Positions 7,594 through 15,975 of a stretch of 64,000 bases of DNA are shown here, in pieces. This DNA is from Clostridiaceae bacterium JG1575. Lineage in GTDB: Bacteria > Bacillota > Clostridia > Clostridiales > Clostridiaceae. The notes under the pieces were generated by a model. That model was not told the origin of the DNA and searched no databases. It saw only the letters and a list, made by a program, of their open reading frames with translations. Where the stretch lies: NCBI GenBank assembly GCA_002838815.1, contig LQGW01000035.1, positions 52,015 to 116,014 of the forward strand, written 5' to 3'. Within the stretch, counting starts at the first letter, position 1, and every line of letters starts with the position of its first letter. The translations under genes were made by a program, and so were the position numbers.

Positions 7594-8136
7594 ATGCGCT
7601 ATTATCTCGTGGCGGTGCTCAATCGAGAGTCCAACAAGGAATTGGATGTTCTGCAGCGCCCCCTTCATAAAAAAGGCAAGAACTTCAAAAAATCCCCCTA
7701 TATGTGCATTCCCTTGGATGTCTTGGAGGATCCGGATCTGAAAACCCTTGAAAAACACCTCCGAGACCTTTTAAAGCCCTTTCGCTATTTTCATGTGGAT
7801 CTCACGGGCAAATACATCAATCTGGCGGATGAACGCATCACAGGGCTGCCGGTGGCGAATTTCGGCTACCTCAAGAAAATTCAGCGCCACTTGAACGATT
7901 ATCTGCACCTTTATGGCTATTGTGCCAGCGCCGAGCGGCCTACAGACAAGGACTTCATCCTTTCCATGAGCCAGGATCGCTTGCCGCGGGAGCTTGAAAA
8001 TTCCTCGGATCTTTTTCAAACCGAAGACAACCGCCGAAAGTTTTTGGTCGATCGCATCGAGGTTTGGAAAACCCTCAACGCCAAAAAAGAATCCATTGTC
8101 TTTAGCGTCCCTTTGAAAAATCCCAATATTATTTAA
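7594..8136 (+). CDS. Uncharacterised protein, possibly a degenerate 2H-phosphoesterase fold
   Basis: This is a soluble protein of about 180 residues. The opening MRYYLVAVL, the strand SPYMCIPLDVLEDPDLKTLE, the PFRYFHVDLTG strand and a second half with DKDFILSMSQD resemble the duplicated LigT/2'-5' RNA-ligase layout. Neither catalytic HxT/S motif is visible at the expected places (YMCIPL and FILSMS), so if the fold call is right the enzyme is probably inactive. The ATG at 7594 follows GGGAAAGG by 8 nt; a GTG at 7576 is also in frame with an AGAGG site. It is preceded by its own promoter with an operator-like repeat. Function is unknown. Confidence 0.6.
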   Translation: MRYYLVAVLNRESNKELDVLQRPLHKKGKNFKKSPYMCIPLDVLEDPDLKTLEKHLRDLLKPFRYFHVDLTGKYINLADERITGLPVANFGYLKKIQRHLNDYLHLYGYCASAERPTDKDFILSMSQDRLPRELENSSDLFQTEDNRRKFLVDRIEVWKTLNAKKESIVFSVPLKNPNII

Positions 8137-8261
8137 GGCCGCCTCGCAATGCGTGGGCCAAAAAAAGTTTTTGTCCTGTAACCATTTACCCGGGTTTCAC
8201 CCGCAGAGGCTTTGTACTATCATGAAGGATAAGAAGAAATCTCCCAATGAAAGGGGGCCTG

Positions 8262-8750
8262 ACATTGAGACTTAAGGAACTATTTGCTGTTCAAAAAACC
8301 TTGAATGAGCGTATCGTGGCTGAGCATGGATTGGATCCTTCCACCCTGCGCAATCAAAAATTCCTCGCTCTTTTGACCGAGCTGGGTGAATTGGCCAATG
8401 AAACTCGCTGCTTTAAATATTGGAGCACCAAGCCGCCTTCTGCGCGGGACGTTATCTTGGAGGAGTATGTGGACTGCCTCCACTTTATCTTGACCATCGG
8501 CTTGGACAACGGCTACACCAACGTCCGGCCGGAGCCCACCACGGAGGTTCAAGACCTCAACACTCAGTTCTTGAATCTTTTTTTGGCCGTCAATGAACTG
8601 GTTTCCTTTTCCTCCCTGAACTCCTATGAAGTGTTGCTGGAAGATTTCAGCGCCTTGGGACGAACCCTTGGCTTCACCGAAGAGGACGTCATCCAAGCGT
8701 ATATGCAAAAGAATCAGATCAATCACCAGCGTCAAGATGACAACTACTAA
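8262..8750 (+). CDS. Dimeric all-alpha (MazG-like) dUTP diphosphatase
   Basis: This protein of about 162 residues matches the dimeric dUTPase (dUTPase_2) family, which hydrolyses dUTP to dUMP and pyrophosphate and keeps uracil out of DNA. Visible are the LTELGELANE helix (metal-binding E-x2-E near residue 38), the ETRCFKYWS turn and the second metal helix ILEEYVDCLHF. An ATG at 8247 is in frame, but AAAGGGGG lies between it and a TTG at 8262 at good spacing, and TTG gives the family N-terminus LRLKELFAVQ. The gene stands alone between the 7594 gene and the DnaD-like gene and ends in a clear terminator. Confidence 0.8.
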   Translation, partial: TLRLKELFAVQKTLNERIVAEHGLDPSTLRNQKFLALLTELGELANETRCFKYWSTKPPSARDVILEEYVDCLHFILTIGLDNGYTNVRPEPTTEVQDLNTQFLNLFLAVNELVSFSSLNSYEVLLEDFSALGRTLGFTEEDVIQAYMQKNQINHQRQDDNY

Positions 8751-8776
8751 AAAACGGCTTCCGAGCCGTTTTTTCT
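8750..8776 (+). terminator. Intrinsic terminator after the dUTPase gene
   Basis: AAAACGGCT and AGCCGTTTT pair across a 4-nt loop, followed by TTTTCTT. The stem starts at the stop codon of the dUTPase gene. Confidence 0.85.
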
Positions 8777-8831
8777 TATCCGCCTGCTGGGCTATAATTG
8801 AAGAAGAACTCCAACGAAAGGAAACATCACC

Positions 8832-9782
8832 ATGGGCAACATTACTTTGGGGCGACTAGGATCCGTCACCTGGGTCCCCGAGATCATCATAGAACAAGAA
8901 CTGCGACGAGCCAAAGGCGACGACGTAAAGGTCCTCTTGGCGCTTTTGCATGCTGCCCAAAAGGATTTACTCATCACTGGGGAGGGGCTCGCAACGCTTT
9001 GCAATCTGAGCTCCACGCAAATCATCACCGCCTGCGAATATTGGAATGAGCGGGGATTTTTGACCATTGAAGCCATGGACGCTTCCGGCAACATGGACTT
9101 GACGTTTGACGAGAGCGCCTTCCAGGCACCTAAAAATCTCAAGGAGGCTCCTGTTGACACAGAGCTCCTGCATCATTTTCAGGATCTTTGCGCCTCCCTG
9201 GAATCCATGCTGGGCACGCCTCTTTCCGTAAGTCAGATTAATTATCTGCACGATCTGCATAATCTTTATGGGTTTTCCGATGAAGCGATCCTCCTGCTCT
9301 TTGGCGTAGGCGCCCAAAAAGGCAAGGGGTACATGGATCAGGTCGCCAAGGACTGGTATGAGGCCGGTGTGGTGTCGGGCGATGAAGCCAGCGCGATGAT
9401 TCGAAAATTTGAAGAGCGTTGGAACAGCATTCGGGCACTTTTTCGCTACATGGGCATGGATCCCTCCACCATTGCCAAACCTCAAGAAGAACAGCTCAGC
9501 CGCTGGCTGGGCGCTTACGGGTTCAATCTGGAAATGACCAAACTCGCCGCCAAGCGCTGCATCACCCAGCTGGGGCGTGCCGATCTTAATTACATTGAAG
9601 GCATTTTAAAGCGCTGGCTGAAACTCGAAATCAAAACCCCACAGGACGTGGCTCAAAAGGACACTGCGCCCAAAGGAGCCCCCTCCAAAGGACGCCGGGG
9701 CCCCGCCCCCTACGAGCAACGCACCTTGGACTATAAGGAAATTGAAAAAAGTCTGCTCACCTGGAGAGAAGATCATGACTAA
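8832..9782 (+). CDS. DnaD-domain primosome protein (helicase-loading co-factor)
   Basis: This 316-residue protein has an N-terminal winged-helix-like region (LLITGEGLATLCNLSSTQIITACEYWNERGFL, broken here by residue limits in other fields only) and a DnaD/DnaB_2 domain at about residues 115-190 (MLGTPLSVSQIN, LLFGVGAQKG, YMDQVAKDWYEAG). Such proteins recruit the helicase loader and remodel origin DNA. A second helical DnaD-like repeat follows (WLGAYGFNLEMTKLAAKRC). The tail is basic. Ribosome site AAAGGAAA precedes the ATG. It overlaps by 8 bp the downstream AAA+ loader, as expected for a primosome pair, while dnaB itself is at 17-18 kb. Confidence 0.82.
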   Translation: MGNITLGRLGSVTWVPEIIIEQELRRAKGDDVKVLLALLHAAQKDLLITGEGLATLCNLSSTQIITACEYWNERGFLTIEAMDASGNMDLTFDESAFQAPKNLKEAPVDTELLHHFQDLCASLESMLGTPLSVSQINYLHDLHNLYGFSDEAILLLFGVGAQKGKGYMDQVAKDWYEAGVVSGDEASAMIRKFEERWNSIRALFRYMGMDPSTIAKPQEEQLSRWLGAYGFNLEMTKLAAKRCITQLGRADLNYIEGILKRWLKLEIKTPQDVAQKDTAPKGAPSKGRRGPAPYEQRTLDYKEIEKSLLTWREDHD

Positions 9783-10782
9783 TCTGCACGCGAAGGTAAT
9801 GAAACGCTATGAATCGCTTCGGCAAAACGCCGAGGCCCTCGCCCGCTCCAATCAGGCCCTGATTTATGAGACCATTCCCCGCATCGCTGTTTTGGAAGAT
9901 GAAATGCGCCGCCAATCCCTAGCTTGCGCCCGAGCGATCTTGAAAAAGCCCGAGGAAGCCGCCCGAGAAATTGAGCGGATGAAACGCAGCAATTTGGATC
10001 TGCGCCAAGAAAAAGCGGAGCTTTTGGTCGCCCATGGACATCCTGCGGATTTCATGGAACCGCACTACCAATGCCCCCTTTGTCAAGATTCGGGATACCT
10101 TGGACTAAAAAAATGCCCCTGCTACAGCCGGCGCATGGCGGAAATTATTCTGGAAACCTCAGACTTCAAAGACCTCATGGTAAATTCCACCTTTTTTCAT
10201 TTCAATGAAAGCCTCTTTGATGATGAGGCTAAAGACCCTTCTTATAACAAAACGGCGCGGGCCAACATGAAAAATAACCTAAGTCTGGCCAAGAAATACG
10301 TGAGGGAATTTAAAAACCATACCGAAAATTTGTATTTTTATGGTCCCGCGGGGACCGGCAAGACTTTTTTGGCCAGCTGTATTGCCCACGAATTGGTGAA
10401 GCGAGGCTTCCTCGTGATCTACCGCACCGCCGCCCAACTGATGGAGGACCTCAAGCAAGTGATCTTCCAAGGCAATCAAGAGCGCAAGGACCTTCTTTTA
10501 ACCTGCGACCTACTGATTATCGACGATCTGGGTACGGAAATGCCTACCGATCTTTCCCGCACCGAACTCTTCAACCTCATCAATCAACGGCTTCTGCACC
10601 AAAAAAAGATGATCATCTCCGCCAATTTGGGCTTAGAGCATGTGCGGGATCAATACTCGGAGCGATTGGCCTCACGAATCATGGGTGATTTTCTCCTCAT
10701 GCCTTTTTTCGGGCAGGATCTGCGCCTCAAAAAAGGGCAGCGGCAAAGCAAAGCCTTCCGAAGGGACTTGATTCAGCGCTGA
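9775..10782 (+). CDS. DnaC/DnaI-type AAA+ replicative helicase loader
   Basis: This is a helicase-loader ATPase of about 335 residues. The N-terminal half is coiled and charged, then a zinc-type cluster CPLCQDSG...CPC occurs at about residues 97-117. The AAA+ module has Walker A GPAGTGKTF (about residue 193), Walker B LLIIDDLGTE, sensor-1 in IISANLGLEHV and an arginine-rich SERLASRIMG box. In Bacillus the equivalent protein, DnaI, loads DnaB hexamers onto DNA. The ATG at 9775 lies inside the end of the DnaD-like gene after GGAGAGAAG; a longer frame from 9742 lacks a site. The pair forms a two-gene operon. Confidence 0.87.
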   Translation: MTNLHAKVMKRYESLRQNAEALARSNQALIYETIPRIAVLEDEMRRQSLACARAILKKPEEAAREIERMKRSNLDLRQEKAELLVAHGHPADFMEPHYQCPLCQDSGYLGLKKCPCYSRRMAEIILETSDFKDLMVNSTFFHFNESLFDDEAKDPSYNKTARANMKNNLSLAKKYVREFKNHTENLYFYGPAGTGKTFLASCIAHELVKRGFLVIYRTAAQLMEDLKQVIFQGNQERKDLLLTCDLLIIDDLGTEMPTDLSRTELFNLINQRLLHQKKMIISANLGLEHVRDQYSERLASRIMGDFLLMPFFGQDLRLKKGQRQSKAFRRDLIQR

Positions 10783-10828
10783 GGGATGCTCCGCGACGAC
10801 AATTCCTTCATTAGCCAATCAAAAAGCG

Positions 10829-10868
10829 TAAAAAAAGAACTGCCTGCTTCGAAAAGCAGGCAGTTCTT
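10829..10868 (-). terminator. Terminator of the tRNA operon (possibly bidirectional)
   Basis: A perfect 15-bp stem (10835-10849 with 10854-10868) around the loop CGAA is followed on the minus strand by a run of Ts. It therefore ends the minus-strand tRNA cluster and may also serve the helicase-loader operon arriving from the other side. Confidence 0.85.
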
Positions 10869-10904
10869 GTCGCTGTTTTCTTCGGGTGGGAACCGAAGCA
10901 AAAA

Positions 10905-10981
10905 TGGCGACCCAGAAGGGACTCGAACCCTCGACCTCCGGCGTGACAGGCCGGCACTCTAACCATCTGAGCCACTGGGCC
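10905..10981 (-). tRNA. tRNA-Asp (GUC), copy 2
   Basis: The 77-nt cloverleaf has acceptor GGCCCAG/CTGGGTC, anticodon loop CTGTCAC (anticodon GTC), T-arm GGTTCGA and an encoded CCA end. It is the last gene of the six-tRNA operon and identical in sequence to the copy at 11166-11242. Confidence 0.96.
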
Positions 10982-10987
10982 GTATAA

Positions 10988-11063
10988 TGGTGGGAACAAC
11001 AGGGATCGAACCTGTGACCCTCTGCTTGTAAGGCAGATGCTCTCCCAGCTGAGCTATGCTCCC
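10988..11063 (-). tRNA. tRNA-Val (UAC), copy 2
   Basis: The 76-nt cloverleaf has acceptor GGGAGCA/TGTTCCC, anticodon loop CTTACAA (anticodon TAC) and encoded CCA. It differs from the copy at 11248-11323 by one base in the T-loop (GGTTCGATCC here, GGTTCGAGCC there). Confidence 0.96.
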
Positions 11064-11085
11064 ATAAATATGAATCGCAGTATTT

Positions 11086-11160
11086 TGGTGACCCCTAGGA
11101 GAATCGAACTCCTGTTACCACCGTGAAAGGGTGGTGTCTTAACCGCTTGACCAAGGGGCC
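11086..11160 (-). tRNA. tRNA-Glu (UUC), copy 2
   Basis: The 75-nt cloverleaf begins GGCCCCTTGGTCAAGCGG, with anticodon loop CTTTCAC (anticodon TTC), T-arm GAGTTCGATTC and encoded CCA. It is the same as the copy at 11346-11420. Confidence 0.96.
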
Positions 11161-11165
11161 GTATA

Positions 11166-11242
11166 TGGCGACCCAGAAGGGACTCGAACCCTCGACCTCC
11201 GGCGTGACAGGCCGGCACTCTAACCATCTGAGCCACTGGGCC
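11166..11242 (-). tRNA. tRNA-Asp (GUC), copy 1
   Basis: The 77-nt cloverleaf has anticodon GTC in loop CTGTCAC and a CCA end. It closes the first Glu-Val-Asp unit of the tandem duplication. Confidence 0.96.
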
Positions 11243-11247
11243 GTATA

Positions 11248-11323
11248 TGGTGGGAACAACAGGGCTCGAACCTGTGACCCTCTGCTTGTAAGGCAGATGC
11301 TCTCCCAGCTGAGCTATGCTCCC
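11248..11323 (-). tRNA. tRNA-Val (UAC), copy 1
   Basis: The 76-nt cloverleaf has anticodon TAC in loop CTTACAA and an encoded CCA. The T-loop carries G where the second copy carries T. Confidence 0.96.
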
Positions 11324-11345
11324 ATAATACGATTCATATTAAAAA

Positions 11346-11420
11346 TGGTGACCCCTAGGAGAATCGAACTCCTGTTACCACCGTGAAAGGGTGGTGTCTT
11401 AACCGCTTGACCAAGGGGCC
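11346..11420 (-). tRNA. tRNA-Glu (UUC), copy 1
   Basis: The 75-nt cloverleaf has anticodon TTC in loop CTTTCAC and an encoded CCA. It is the first tRNA of the operon, about 65 bp downstream of a strong promoter. Confidence 0.96.
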
Positions 11421-11485
11421 ACAAATCCCGCATTTTCAGGCATTCTCTTGAAAAAGAGCGTACCCTGAAGCGCTGACATAGACTA

Positions 11486-11514
11486 TAATAACCTACTTGA
11501 AGAAGTCATGTCAA
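11486..11514 (-). promoter_or_regulatory. tRNA operon promoter
   Basis: On the minus strand a perfect -35 TTGACA (11514-11509) is followed after 17 bp by TTATTA (11491-11486), or alternatively TATAGT 3 bp later, ahead of the first tRNA-Glu. Confidence 0.65.
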
Positions 11515-11615
11515 CTAATATTTTCTTCTTTTTTGTGTTTAGGGCCCGAACATAGGCCCCTAAAGAGGGATTGGAGGGGTCGGGACCTCCGCGCCCGACC
11601 CCCCTTTTCCCGGAT

Positions 11616-12023
11616 CTATTCCAACGGATTTTCCGTCAACGGTCCCCGTCCCCGCTCCCGAAGCGCCACAAGGGCACAGCTTTCAAAATACCCCACGTGA
11701 TGCTCCTCACAAAAAGAGCGGATCGCTTCGCTGCGGGCCCCAGGCTGAGCCACCACAAAGCGTACTCCCGCCTTTACGGCATCGGCTAAAAACTCAAGCC
11801 CCACTTCCGGACGGACCACTAAATCCAACACCACGGGGTTAAAGGGCAACTTGGTCCAATCGTTGTAGACGCCTTCCCCTGAGATTGCCTTGGGGTGGAA
11901 TCCTACGACTTCATAGCCGTGATCCTGCAGCGCCCGAAAAATTTGATGAGCCACCTTATCCGGCGCTGTGACGTTGCCTAAAACCATCCAGCGGCGCTCA
12001 TCCATTGCTTGTTCTATGTTCAT
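11616..12023 (-). CDS. CoA-binding-domain protein (YccU-like)
   Basis: This 135-residue protein consists of a single CoA_binding_2 Rossmann domain. It begins MNIEQAMDERRWMVLGNVT, continues with the nucleotide-loop region and the GYEVVGFHPK strand, and ends with FVVAQPGARSEAI and a GYFESCALVAL segment where family members carry a conserved cysteine. Such stand-alone proteins bind CoA and have no assigned enzyme activity. The ATG at 12023 is 8 nt from GGAGG; a longer frame to 12134 has no ribosome site. It is transcribed divergently from the BaiN-like gene. A GC-rich hairpin (11577-11602) follows but has no direct U run. Confidence 0.82.
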   Translation of the reverse strand: MNIEQAMDERRWMVLGNVTAPDKVAHQIFRALQDHGYEVVGFHPKAISGEGVYNDWTKLPFNPVVLDLVVRPEVGLEFLADAVKAGVRFVVAQPGARSEAIRSFCEEHHVGYFESCALVALRERGRGPLTENPLE

Positions 12024-12248
12024 GCAACGATCCTCCAAAAAAGTTCTTTTGTCCCTACGCTCGCCCCTCGATGGGACGCCGTTCACCCTGCATGGTACCA
12101 CACTCCTATGCTCAAAGGATGAACAAACGGGCACCGCCGTTTAAACTTTTCTCTTTGTTGCAAAAAAAGCGCCGGAACGGTACCCTTTTTCTATAGGGCC
12201 CCTTTGAGTGAACCCTCATGAAGGCCTACCCCAAGAAAGGAATCTGCC

Positions 12249-13490
12249 ATGCGAACCCATGAAGTCCTTGTGGTCGGCGGCGGCGCCGCGGGCTGTTACG
12301 CCGCTCTTCTTTTGAAAGAAGCCGGATGCGATGTCGCTATTATGGAAGCCCAAGACCGCATCTTAAAAAAAATCCTCGTCACCGGAAATGGTCGATGCAA
12401 CATATCCAACCACTCCTTACTGGATCCAAAAGATCTCTCCGCCTACTACTCCTGCCAAGACCCCCTCTTTGAATGGGATCCCCTGCAGCGCCACACAGCT
12501 ATGGATGCCTCAGCTTATTTTCAGCGCCTGGGACTGCCTTTGGTGGAACTCGAGGACGGTAAGCTTTATCCCAAATCCCTTCAAGCCAGCGCCGTCTCGG
12601 ATCTTTTGCGTCTGCGCTTAAAGGAACTGGATGTGCCCATTTACTTAAATTGCCGCGTGGAAAGCTTGACGCCCCAAAAAGACTTTTGGGTGTTGACCAC
12701 GCGCTACGACGCCTACAAGGCCAAGCGAGTGCTGGCGGCCCCCGGAGGCATGGCCATGCCCGTTACCGGCTCCGACGGATCGTGCTTTAAAATCCTCAAG
12801 CAACTGGGCCATACGGTAATGCCCCCGCTCCCCGCCTTAGTTCAACTCAAGACCGATCATCCCGCCCGCCGCTCGATCTCAGGGGTCAAAAAAGACGCCC
12901 AGGTCTGCCTTTGGTCTGGAGACACGCTGTTGCACGAAGAGCAAGGCGAGGTCCTTTTTACCGATTACGGTCTCTCTGGGCCGCCCATCCTTCAGCTCTC
13001 CCGCTGGATTTCGCTGCGTCTGGCCGAAGAAGGGCCTCAAAAAATCACCCTAAACCTCTTCCCTGAATCCAGCAAAGAAGAGCTGCTGCAGCTGCTGACG
13101 CTCTTGACGCAGCGCTTCTCTGAGCGGCCCGCTTTGGAGCTTTTTACCGGACTTTTGCACAAAAAGCTTTTGCCGCCGCTTCTTCGGGAAGCCGGGCTTG
13201 AAAAAATGAACCAGCCCGTGCCCCGGGAATTCGCCCCCCTCTTTGCCGATCTTTTGATGGCTTGGCCCATGACGGTAACAGATACTTTAGGGTTTGGCCA
13301 GGCTCAAGCGACCCTCGGAGGCATCGCCTTAAATGAGGTGGCGCACCAGACTCTGGAATCCAAACGCTGTGCTGGTCTTTATTTTGCCGGAGAAGTTTTG
13401 GACGTTTGCGGCGCCTGCGGCGGCTACAACCTCCAGTGGGCCTGGTCCTCCGCCTACGCCGCGGCCCAAGCCATTGCCGCCTCCTTATAA
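12249..13490 (+). CDS. BaiN/HI0933-family flavoprotein oxidoreductase
   Basis: This 413-residue FAD protein of the YhiN/HI0933/BaiN group starts with the dinucleotide motif VVGGGAAGCYAALLLKEAG (residues 7-25) and has the family block ILVTGNGRCNISN at about residues 43-55. Near the C-terminus the FAD-contact signature CAGLYFAGEVLDVCGACGG is followed by GYNLQWAWSSAYAAA. Family members are annotated as aminoacetone oxidase-like or, for BaiN, bile-acid 3-oxo dehydrogenase; the substrate here cannot be told. AAAGGAA precedes the ATG. It is a single-gene unit ending in a strong terminator. Confidence 0.88.
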   Translation: MRTHEVLVVGGGAAGCYAALLLKEAGCDVAIMEAQDRILKKILVTGNGRCNISNHSLLDPKDLSAYYSCQDPLFEWDPLQRHTAMDASAYFQRLGLPLVELEDGKLYPKSLQASAVSDLLRLRLKELDVPIYLNCRVESLTPQKDFWVLTTRYDAYKAKRVLAAPGGMAMPVTGSDGSCFKILKQLGHTVMPPLPALVQLKTDHPARRSISGVKKDAQVCLWSGDTLLHEEQGEVLFTDYGLSGPPILQLSRWISLRLAEEGPQKITLNLFPESSKEELLQLLTLLTQRFSERPALELFTGLLHKKLLPPLLREAGLEKMNQPVPREFAPLFADLLMAWPMTVTDTLGFGQAQATLGGIALNEVAHQTLESKRCAGLYFAGEVLDVCGACGGYNLQWAWSSAYAAAQAIAASL

Positions 13491-13504
13491 AACCCCAAAT
13501 CAAA

Positions 13505-13539
13505 CGCCCCTTGGTGAACGCCAAGGGGCGGCCTTTTTA
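13505..13539 (+). terminator. Terminator of the BaiN-like gene
   Basis: CGCCCCTTGG (13505-13514) pairs with CCAAGGGGCG (13521-13530), then GCCTTTTTAT. It reaches the stop of the convergent thioesterase gene. Confidence 0.85.
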
Positions 13540-14385
13540 TCGATCTTTACAAGAGATGCACCGGGCGTTGGGATCCACTTTGCTAAAGTCATAGTCCGAA
13601 TAATCGCCTAAGTGGGCCGCTTTGGGGACCCAAGTCATGGATAAGATCGTCAACACCTGCCCGGATTCATCTAAAATTTCATGATAGGTCGTGTCTTGAT
13701 CTTGAAAAAAGCGGGAGCGAACACGTCCTTGCGGCGTCTTTTCTTTTTTATAGACAATGGTGAACGCCTGAGGATAGTGCGTCCTAAGGAATGCTTCGTC
13801 TGAGCGATGAAGGGTTTCCGTAGCCCAGCGCGCATAAATGGCGTTATTGACGTGGCCGTTCACGTCGATGTCCGAGTACAAAACGGGAATCAGCAACTCT
13901 TTTTGAAAGTTCCCTTGCTGGCGGCGAAGGGGTCGAAGATCTTCGGGCCACAGGACGAACTGCTCGCGTTCGCTCAACGGGGACTCATCGGAGAAAAGGG
14001 TCAAGATCTCTTGAGGAATTTTTCCAAGCCGGCGTTTTTCCAAATCCACCGCCACCCACTGCGAGAGCGCCCGTCCCACAGGACAGCCTCTCTCATCCTC
14101 TAAAAGGTAATGACGGTAGCAGTAAATGCCTCGATCCATAATGGGCAAGGTGGTTACACGTAGGACTCGGGCGTATTGCTTGGGCTCTTTGAGCGCTACC
14201 TTCCATTGATACAAGATCCAAGCCATATTCCACTGCCCCATATAGCCCGGACGCAGATGATGCCCCAGCACCTCATCGTAGGTGGAGACGGTACCTAGGA
14301 TCTGCAGCAAGGACTCCGGTTTCAAATCATAAAAACGGTCCACATCTCGAAAATCCACCACATAATCCATACGATATTCCTTCAC
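13537..14385 (-). CDS. Acyl-ACP thioesterase (FatA/FatB-type double hot-dog)
   Basis: This protein of about 282 residues releases fatty acids from acyl carrier protein. Two hot-dog domains are visible. The N-terminal one begins DYVVDFRDVDRFYDLKPESL and contains QWNMAWILYQWKV and WVAVDLEKRRLGKIP. The C-terminal one has YSDIDVNGHVNNAIYARWA, where the family's catalytic Asp-Asn-His arrangement (D-x-N-x-H) is intact. The GTG at 14385 follows a GGGGGCGG run and gives the family N-terminus; ATGs at 14409 and 14370 are alternatives. A TACAAT -10-like element lies just upstream, next to the 52-bp palindrome that separates it from purA. Confidence 0.85.
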   Translation of the reverse strand: MKEYRMDYVVDFRDVDRFYDLKPESLLQILGTVSTYDEVLGHHLRPGYMGQWNMAWILYQWKVALKEPKQYARVLRVTTLPIMDRGIYCYRHYLLEDERGCPVGRALSQWVAVDLEKRRLGKIPQEILTLFSDESPLSEREQFVLWPEDLRPLRRQQGNFQKELLIPVLYSDIDVNGHVNNAIYARWATETLHRSDEAFLRTHYPQAFTIVYKKEKTPQGRVRSRFFQDQDTTYHEILDESGQVLTILSMTWVPKAAHLGDYSDYDFSKVDPNARCISCKDR

Positions 14386-14428
14386 GCTACCGCCCCCTTG
14401 TTCCAACATATTTTAAAGGTATTGTATC

Positions 14429-14480
14429 ATGAAGAAACCCTGCGTATGGAGCCTAGGCTCCATACGCAGGGTTTCTTCAT
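14429..14480. repeat. Perfect 52-bp palindrome between purA and the thioesterase gene
   Basis: The two 26-nt halves are exact reverse complements with no loop, centred on CCTAGG at 14454/14455. It lies 26 bp after the purA stop and could act as a transcript-end hairpin for purA, although no clear T run follows on the minus strand; on the plus strand TTTTGGGG follows. Confidence 0.85.
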
Positions 14481-14506
14481 TTTGGGGGATGGCCCCTTTT
14501 CCTAAT

Positions 14507-15793
14507 TTATTTCTGCGTCATTTCAATGGTCTCTTCTCGGTCGGGCCCCACGGAAGTGATGTGAACGCTAACCTTGGTCGTGCGCTCGATGAGATCCAAA
14601 TAATCACGGACCTCTGGAGCTAAGTCCGACGGCACCCGAGCGTGAGCAATGGAATCATCCCAGCCCTTCATCTCCTGATAGATGGGCTTACAGCGAGCCA
14701 AGTCCTTCAATGAAGCAGGGACATAGTCGATGCGCCGTCCGTCCAGTTCATAGGCCGTGCAGACCATGATCCGATCGAGGCCGGCCAAAGTGTCCAGCTT
14801 GGTCACAACAAGATGGGTGAGCCCGGAGATTCGGGCGGCTGTTTTGACGATGACAAGATCCAGCCACCCGCAGCGCCGAGAGCGCCCGGTGACCGTTCCA
14901 TATTCGTGTCCCTTCTCTCGCAGGTGTTCTCCCAGTTCATCCGTGAGCTCCGTGGGAAAAGGCCCTTTGCCCACTCGGGTGGTGTACGCTTTGGTGACGC
15001 CGTACACTTCTTCGATTTGGTTGGGGCCGACGCCGGCTCCTGCAGCGACGCCCCCGGCCGTCGTATTGCTCGAGGTGACGTAGGGATAGGTTCCATAGTC
15101 GATATCCAAAAGCATGCCTTGGGCCCCTTCAAAGAGGACGTTTTTTCCCCCTTGGATGGCTTCTTCCAAAAGCACTGAGGTTTCCCGGACAAAGGGGCGC
15201 ACCGCTTCAGCGTACGAAAGATACTCTTGAGCGATGTCCTGCAGCGCCAAGGCCTCGCCACCGAGGATTTTGGTGATGTAGGCGTTCTTCTCGGCAAGGT
15301 TTCGTTCGAGCTTTTCTAAAAATACCTGAGGATCCAGCAAATCGCACAGGCGAATGCCGCAACGTTCGTACTTGTCCGTATAGCAAGGTCCGATGCCCTT
15401 GCCTGTCGTCCCAATGTCGCCTTTGCCTCGCGCGGCTTCCTTCAGCCGATCCAGCACCAAGTGATAGGGCATGATGAGGTGGACGCGGTCGGAGATGGCG
15501 AGGGTGCGGGGGGAGACCTCCACGCCCAAAGCTTCCAACGTTTCCTTCTCCTTTAGAAAAGCTCCGGGATGAAACACCACCCCATTGCCGATGACGTTCA
15601 TGGATTCTCCGTAGACAATCCCGGAGGGAATTAACTGCAACTTGTAGGTCTTTCCCTTGGCTTCAATGGTATGCCCTGCGTTATTGCCTCCTTGAAAGCG
15701 CACAACGAGATCGGAGCGCTGGGCCAAATAGTCCGTAACCTTTCCTTTTCCTTCATCGCCCCATTGGGCGCCTACAACCACTCTGGTATTCAA
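14507..15793 (-). CDS. purA: Adenylosuccinate synthetase
   Basis: PurA condenses IMP and aspartate using GTP to give adenylosuccinate, the first step from IMP to AMP. The 428-residue protein has the N-terminal P-loop [14 protein letters not shown] (residues 10-23), the GNNAGHT loop (about residues 37-43), [14 protein letters not shown], and the C-terminal [13 protein letters not shown] and [10 protein letters not shown] (IMP and aspartate loops). The initiation codon is TTG at 15793, 9 nt after AAGGAG. It is monocistronic: a TATAAT (15869-15864) lies upstream and a perfect palindrome downstream. Confidence 0.96.
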   Translation of the reverse strand: MNTRVVVGAQWGDEGKGKVTDYLAQRSDLVVRFQGGNNAGHTIEAKGKTYKLQLIPSGIVYGESMNVIGNGVVFHPGAFLKEKETLEALGVEVSPRTLAISDRVHLIMPYHLVLDRLKEAARGKGDIGTTGKGIGPCYTDKYERCGIRLCDLLDPQVFLEKLERNLAEKNAYITKILGGEALALQDIAQEYLSYAEAVRPFVRETSVLLEEAIQGGKNVLFEGAQGMLLDIDYGTYPYVTSSNTTAGGVAAGAGVGPNQIEEVYGVTKAYTTRVGKGPFPTELTDELGEHLREKGHEYGTVTGRSRRCGWLDLVIVKTAARISGLTHLVVTKLDTLAGLDRIMVCTAYELDGRRIDYVPASLKDLARCKPIYQEMKGWDDSIAHARVPSDLAPEVRDYLDLIERTTKVSVHITSVGPDREETIEMTQK

Positions 15794-15863
15794 AACGAAT
15801 CTCTCCTTATTTTTTCTGCACTACGTTAGTTCTATGTTGAACATTCATTGGGAACCAGAGATT

Positions 15864-15869
15864 ATTATA
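15864..15869 (-). promoter_or_regulatory. Probable purA -10 element
   Basis: An exact TATAAT on the minus strand, about 70 bp before the purA TTG. The -35 is not convincing. No purine box or riboswitch is evident in the 5' region. Confidence 0.45.
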
Positions 15870-15946
15870 CGCTTTTTTTAGAGTCCTTGCATTCTTCTCC
15901 TGACGTCATTTGCCCCGCACCTCTCTATTTCGGGCGTTGAAAATGA

Positions 15947-15952
15947 TATAAT
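15947..15952 (+). promoter_or_regulatory. pgsA -10 element
   Basis: An exact TATAAT 24 bp before the pgsA ATG, with a TGA step before it. Divergent from purA. Confidence 0.5.
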
Positions 15953-15975
15953 CTAAGGGTATAGGAGGTCCTGCC

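Larger units (their letters stand above)
10905..11420 (-). repeat. Tandem duplication of a Glu-Val-Asp tRNA unit
   Basis: The block 11166-11420 is repeated as 10905-11160. Gene order, the Glu, Val and Asp sequences and the short spacers are kept; only one Val base and the Val-Glu spacer differ. Confidence 0.9.

Noticed and set aside
10811..11420. Open frames across the tRNA cluster
   Set aside because: They read through perfect tRNA cloverleafs and repeat with the duplication; no ribosome sites.
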